A stretch of 63,936 nucleotides of DNA from Sphingobium terrigena (lineage in GTDB: Bacteria; Pseudomonadota; Alphaproteobacteria; Sphingomonadales; Sphingomonadaceae). Numbering within the stretch: the stretch's first letter is position 1; the number at the start of each line of letters is the position of its first letter. Position numbers and translations under genes: made by a program. Positions 61,700-63,936 of the stretch are shown piece after piece. The stretch spans positions 1 to 63,936 of the forward strand of contig NZ_QVRA01000023.1 in assembly GCF_003591655.1 (NCBI RefSeq). Reading direction: 5' to 3'. A model generated the notes under the pieces. The model did no database searches. It was given only the letters and a program-made list of their open reading frames with translations, and was not told the DNA's origin.

Positions 61700-62155
61700 A
61701 TGGCTACAGCGCCCAATGATGCCCTGATTGTCCTATGTCGGGCTTGCGCAACGGCAAACCGGTTGCCCCGCGAAAGGCTGGCCAAGGGCGGAATCTGCGG
61801 CCGATGCAAGCGCCCCCTATTCTCTGGGGAGCCCGTCAAACTGACCGCAGATAATTTCGACGCGCATGCCGCGCGGTCCGATATTCCCCTGCTCGTCGAT
61901 TTCTGGGCGAGCTGGTGTGGTCCCTGTCGTCAGATGGCCCCCGCCTTCAGCGCCGCGGCCGGACAACTTGAACCCTATATGCGCCTTGGGAAACTCGATA
62001 CCGAGGCGCATCAGGCGATCGCGGGTCGCTATGGCATCCGGTCCATTCCCACGATGATCCTGTTTCGGGGTGGCCGCGAAATTGCGCGGCAATCGGGCGC
62101 TATGCCGCAACAGGCCATCGTTGCATGGGCGCGCGAGGCGGCACGACCGGCGTGA
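61700..62155 (+). CDS. trxC: Thioredoxin 2 (TrxC type)
   Basis: A 151-residue thioredoxin with an N-terminal zinc ribbon (Cys13, Cys16, Cys33, Cys36: LCRAC and GICGRCKRP) and a classical active site WASWCGPCRQMAP (Cys73, Cys76). The cis-Pro loop is SIPTMILF. The zinc ribbon plus thioredoxin fold is the signature of TrxC, induced in oxidative stress. ATG 61688 is an alternative start. The stop overlaps the GTG of the next gene. Confidence 0.92.
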   Translation: MATAPNDALIVLCRACATANRLPRERLAKGGICGRCKRPLFSGEPVKLTADNFDAHAARSDIPLLVDFWASWCGPCRQMAPAFSAAAGQLEPYMRLGKLDTEAHQAIAGRYGIRSIPTMILFRGGREIARQSGAMPQQAIVAWAREAARPA

Positions 62156-62481
62156 GCCGGGAGCCCGCCACCCACCCGGCAACGCCCGATGGCCGTTATT
62201 TTGTCGTGCGCGGCCGCCTGTGGCGGCTGGCCAATCCCGCGTTGGACGAAGACGTTCGCGCTGCCCTGGTATCGGATTTGATGCAGGCGCGTAGAGCCGT
62301 GCGCGACGCCCGTAAAAACGGCGATGTATCGGCCGAGCGTGAAGCCCATGCGGCGGTGGACATTGCCAAACGCGGACTTGGCGAGCGTGGCCCTGTCTGG
62401 TGGGCCGACGGCACACCTGACTATAACCGCCATATGGCGCGCAATACGCCCTATGCTGACTGGTTTGCCGCTCTTGACTGA
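62152..62481 (+). CDS. Conserved 109-residue protein after trxC
   Basis: Starts at GTG 62152, overlapping the trxC stop by four bases (GTGA). It has GRYFVVRGRLWRLANPALDE and a helical middle (LMQARRAVRDARKNGDVSAE), ending in TPYADWFAALD. The basic helix suggests interaction with nucleic acid, but no family is recognised. It overlaps the exonuclease III gene on the opposite strand by 31 bases. Confidence 0.65.
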   Translation: MSREPATHPATPDGRYFVVRGRLWRLANPALDEDVRAALVSDLMQARRAVRDARKNGDVSAEREAHAAVDIAKRGLGERGPVWWADGTPDYNRHMARNTPYADWFAALD

Positions 62482-63272
62482 CGGGCTTTGCGCACCGGCT
62501 TGTCGTTGAGCTCGATCCAGACCGGGGCATGATCACTGGTCTTTTCCCATCCGCGCGGCGCTGTATCGACCTGCGCCCATTCAAGCCTGCTGCGTGCCTT
62601 TGCGTTGAGCAGAATATGGTCGATCCGAAGGCCTGCGTTGCGCTCGAACGCCCCGCGCCAATATTTCCAGAAGGTGTAGATGGTCTCATCGGGGTGCAAT
62701 TCGCGCAGAGCATCGCTCCATCCCTGCTCCAGCACATGGCGATAGGCTTCCCTCACCTCCGGCGCGAAGAGCGCATCGTCTCGCCACTGCTCGGGCGCAT
62801 AAACATCCAGATCGGTTGGCATGACGTTGAAGTCCCCGGCGACCACAACCGGCGCATCGAGATCGACGAGCGAGGCAAGGTGATCATGAAGCCGCTCGAA
62901 CCAGCGCAATTTGAAGTCGAACTTGGGTCCAGGGCGTGGATTGCCGTTGGGTAGATAAAGACCTGCCACCAGAACCCCGGCAACCGCCGCTTCGATGTAG
63001 CGGCTTTGCGTATCGTCCGGATCGCCCGGCAGCCCGCGGCGCGTCTCGTGAATTTCACCGACCCGGCTCAGGATCGCAACCCCGTTCCACTGGCTTTGTC
63101 CGTGCCAGACCGCGTCATAGCCTGCGTCGCGGATCGCTGTTTCAGGAAATTTATCCCCTGGCGCCTTCAATTCCTGCAGACAGACGATGTCGGGCTCGGC
63201 TTTGCCCAGCCATCGCAGCAGGACAGGCAGAGGCCCGTTGATCCCGTTCACATTATAGGTCGCGATCTTCAT
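62451..63272 (-). CDS. xthA: Exodeoxyribonuclease III (AP endonuclease family)
   Basis: A 273-residue EEP-fold nuclease. The conserved segments are MKIATYNVNGI (N), CLQELKAPGDKFP (catalytic E), LYLPNGNPRPGPKF, GDFNVMPTDLD (D, N), LRIDHILLN (D) and KTSDHAPVWIEL (D, H). It cleaves at abasic sites and trims 3' ends in base excision repair. A sphingomonad should have a housekeeping copy elsewhere, so this may be an accessory one. It overlaps the small gene on the plus strand at its 3' end. Confidence 0.92.
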   Translation of the reverse strand: MKIATYNVNGINGPLPVLLRWLGKAEPDIVCLQELKAPGDKFPETAIRDAGYDAVWHGQSQWNGVAILSRVGEIHETRRGLPGDPDDTQSRYIEAAVAGVLVAGLYLPNGNPRPGPKFDFKLRWFERLHDHLASLVDLDAPVVVAGDFNVMPTDLDVYAPEQWRDDALFAPEVREAYRHVLEQGWSDALRELHPDETIYTFWKYWRGAFERNAGLRIDHILLNAKARSRLEWAQVDTAPRGWEKTSDHAPVWIELNDKPVRKARQSRAANQSA

Positions 63273-63348
63273 CGTTGCGTTGACCCAGCTGGCGCGGGAG
63301 AGGCATGGGAATGGTTATAAGTCATGGATGATCCACACATCCCTGCGA

Positions 63349-63645
63349 TCAGCCTGGCGCGTCGAGCGCCAACAAATCCTGCTCCTCTGGATGGCGATCA
63401 AAATAGCCGGCGACGAATTCGCATAGCGGCACGACCTTCAATCCCTTCTCCCGCACGTCCGCCAACGCGCCGGCGATCAGCTTGCTGGCAATGCCTTGCC
63501 CTTCGAGCGCCTCAGGAACCTGCGTGTGCGTGAAGATCAATGCGCCATCGCGCCGTTCATAGGCCGCAATAGCCGTGCCACCATCGACCTTGAGTTCATA
63601 GCGGCTCTCGCCTTCATTATCGCGGACGTCCTGTGTCTCAGCCAT
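63349..63645 (-). CDS. Small GNAT-like acetyltransferase
   Basis: A 98-residue protein of the YjdJ-type N-acetyltransferase family. It has THTQVPEALEGQGIASKLIA, which contains the acetyl-CoA binding Q/R-x-x-G-x-G/A pattern (EGQGIAS), and LKVVPLCEFVAGYFDRHPEE near the C-terminus. The substrate is unknown. ATG 63645 follows a GGAAC-like sequence used as ribosome site (AAGGAACCGACC). Confidence 0.85.
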   Translation of the reverse strand: MAETQDVRDNEGESRYELKVDGGTAIAAYERRDGALIFTHTQVPEALEGQGIASKLIAGALADVREKGLKVVPLCEFVAGYFDRHPEEQDLLALDAPG

Positions 63646-63936
63646 GGTCGGTTCCTTTTTCTTTCAGGTCTATGCATCGGCGATTTTCGCAGAGCCGGTC
63701 GATAGATCGAACAGATGGACAATGGCGCGGTTCCGCTAGAGCTGTCTGCTGACGAATGTGGCCCGGCTTTTGCGTTCCGATGCCGTGGCAGCCACAAGCC
63801 TTGCTGGAAAAAACCGAGCTGCAGCGCTCATGAACAGCAGCTTCACCCGTCATTCATCGCAACATGCTATTTCATGTTCTGTCGCTTCTTCCCCCCTTTG
63901 GAGCGGCACCTCCCTGAACTTCGGTCCCGCCGCGAG
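63646..63936. other. Right-edge sequence without a recognised gene
   Basis: No gene is supported in these 291 bases. They hold the promoter region of the minus-strand GNAT gene and perhaps the end of a gene beyond the window. Confidence 0.4.

Noticed and set aside
1..63936. tRNA genes, CRISPR arrays, integrase and replication initiator
   Set aside because: Searched by eye for cloverleaf ends, regularly spaced repeats, tyrosine/serine recombinase and Rep motifs; none was convincing, though small RNAs could be missed.

Overview
The window reads as high-GC alphaproteobacterial DNA, most likely from a sphingomonad (Sphingobium/Sphingomonas/Novosphingobium group). The pointers are a luxR-luxI-phyH quorum-sensing locus of the type known in Sphingomonadaceae, EcfG-type general-stress promoters (GGAAC-N16/17-nGTT), an alphaproteobacterial LexA box (GAAC-N7-GAAC) and a MucR-like regulator. 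No tRNA, rRNA, CRISPR array, integrase or replication initiator was seen. The combination of conjugation, partition and accessory genes suggests a large plasmid or an integrative conjugative element followed by a stress and DNA-repair region.

Layout. 1-3.5 kb: a pile of insertion sequences (5'-truncated IS3, intact IS110, truncated IS110). 3.5-9.9 kb: a minus-strand mobilisation operon with a ribbon-helix-helix accessory protein, a TrwB/TraD coupling ATPase, a TrwC/TraA-type MobF relaxase, a small protein and a VirB1-like lytic transglycosylase, preceded by a possible oriT. No mating-pair formation genes are present. 9.9-15 kb: small proteins, two DUF2493 (SLOG-fold) paralogues plus a third protein sharing only their N-terminal domain, and a DUF736 protein with an SSB-like acidic tail. 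15-21.4 kb: a compact operon coding for a GHKL (Hsp90-like) ATPase (frameshifted here), a zinc-ribbon protein, a HerA-like ATPase, a protein made of seven tandem GcrA/Myb-like helix-turn-helix repeats, a 68-residue protein and a PP-loop (PAPS-reductase-like) enzyme. This is my best candidate for an undescribed system. 21.4-40 kb: mobile-element accessory genes (DUF6880-like, DUF932, a VapBC-like pair, a methyltransferase relic, hypotheticals, a MucR relative lacking its zinc ligands, a 1,426-residue methyltransferase/Strawberry-notch helicase, SEC-C protein, Phd relic, ParB, HU, Toprim primase-like protein, a mini sigma-region-4 protein). At least seven minus-strand start regions here carry a polypurine leader.

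40.3-43.1 kb: luxR, luxI, a phytanoyl-CoA dioxygenase gene and a short MarR-like gene, with a candidate lux box before luxI. 43.6-56.7 kb: a stress region with SRPBCC, zinc alcohol dehydrogenase (frameshifted in an A run) and SDR genes in one operon; a four-gene operon ending in a lipid kinase and an inositol-monophosphatase-like enzyme; a second SDR; a second, shorter Mfd; a hybrid histidine kinase; and a CsbD-like small protein. Three promoters match the EcfG consensus and sit 25-34 bases before their genes. 56.7-63.9 kb: DUF1543, an FAD/NAD(P)-binding protein, an AlkB-like dioxygenase, two SRAP proteins (the LexA-boxed one has lost its catalytic residues), a second HU, TrxC, exonuclease III and a small GNAT protein, which together form a DNA-damage and oxidative-stress set.

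Most functions are inferred from motifs read by eye. No database search was run, and domain positions are approximate.
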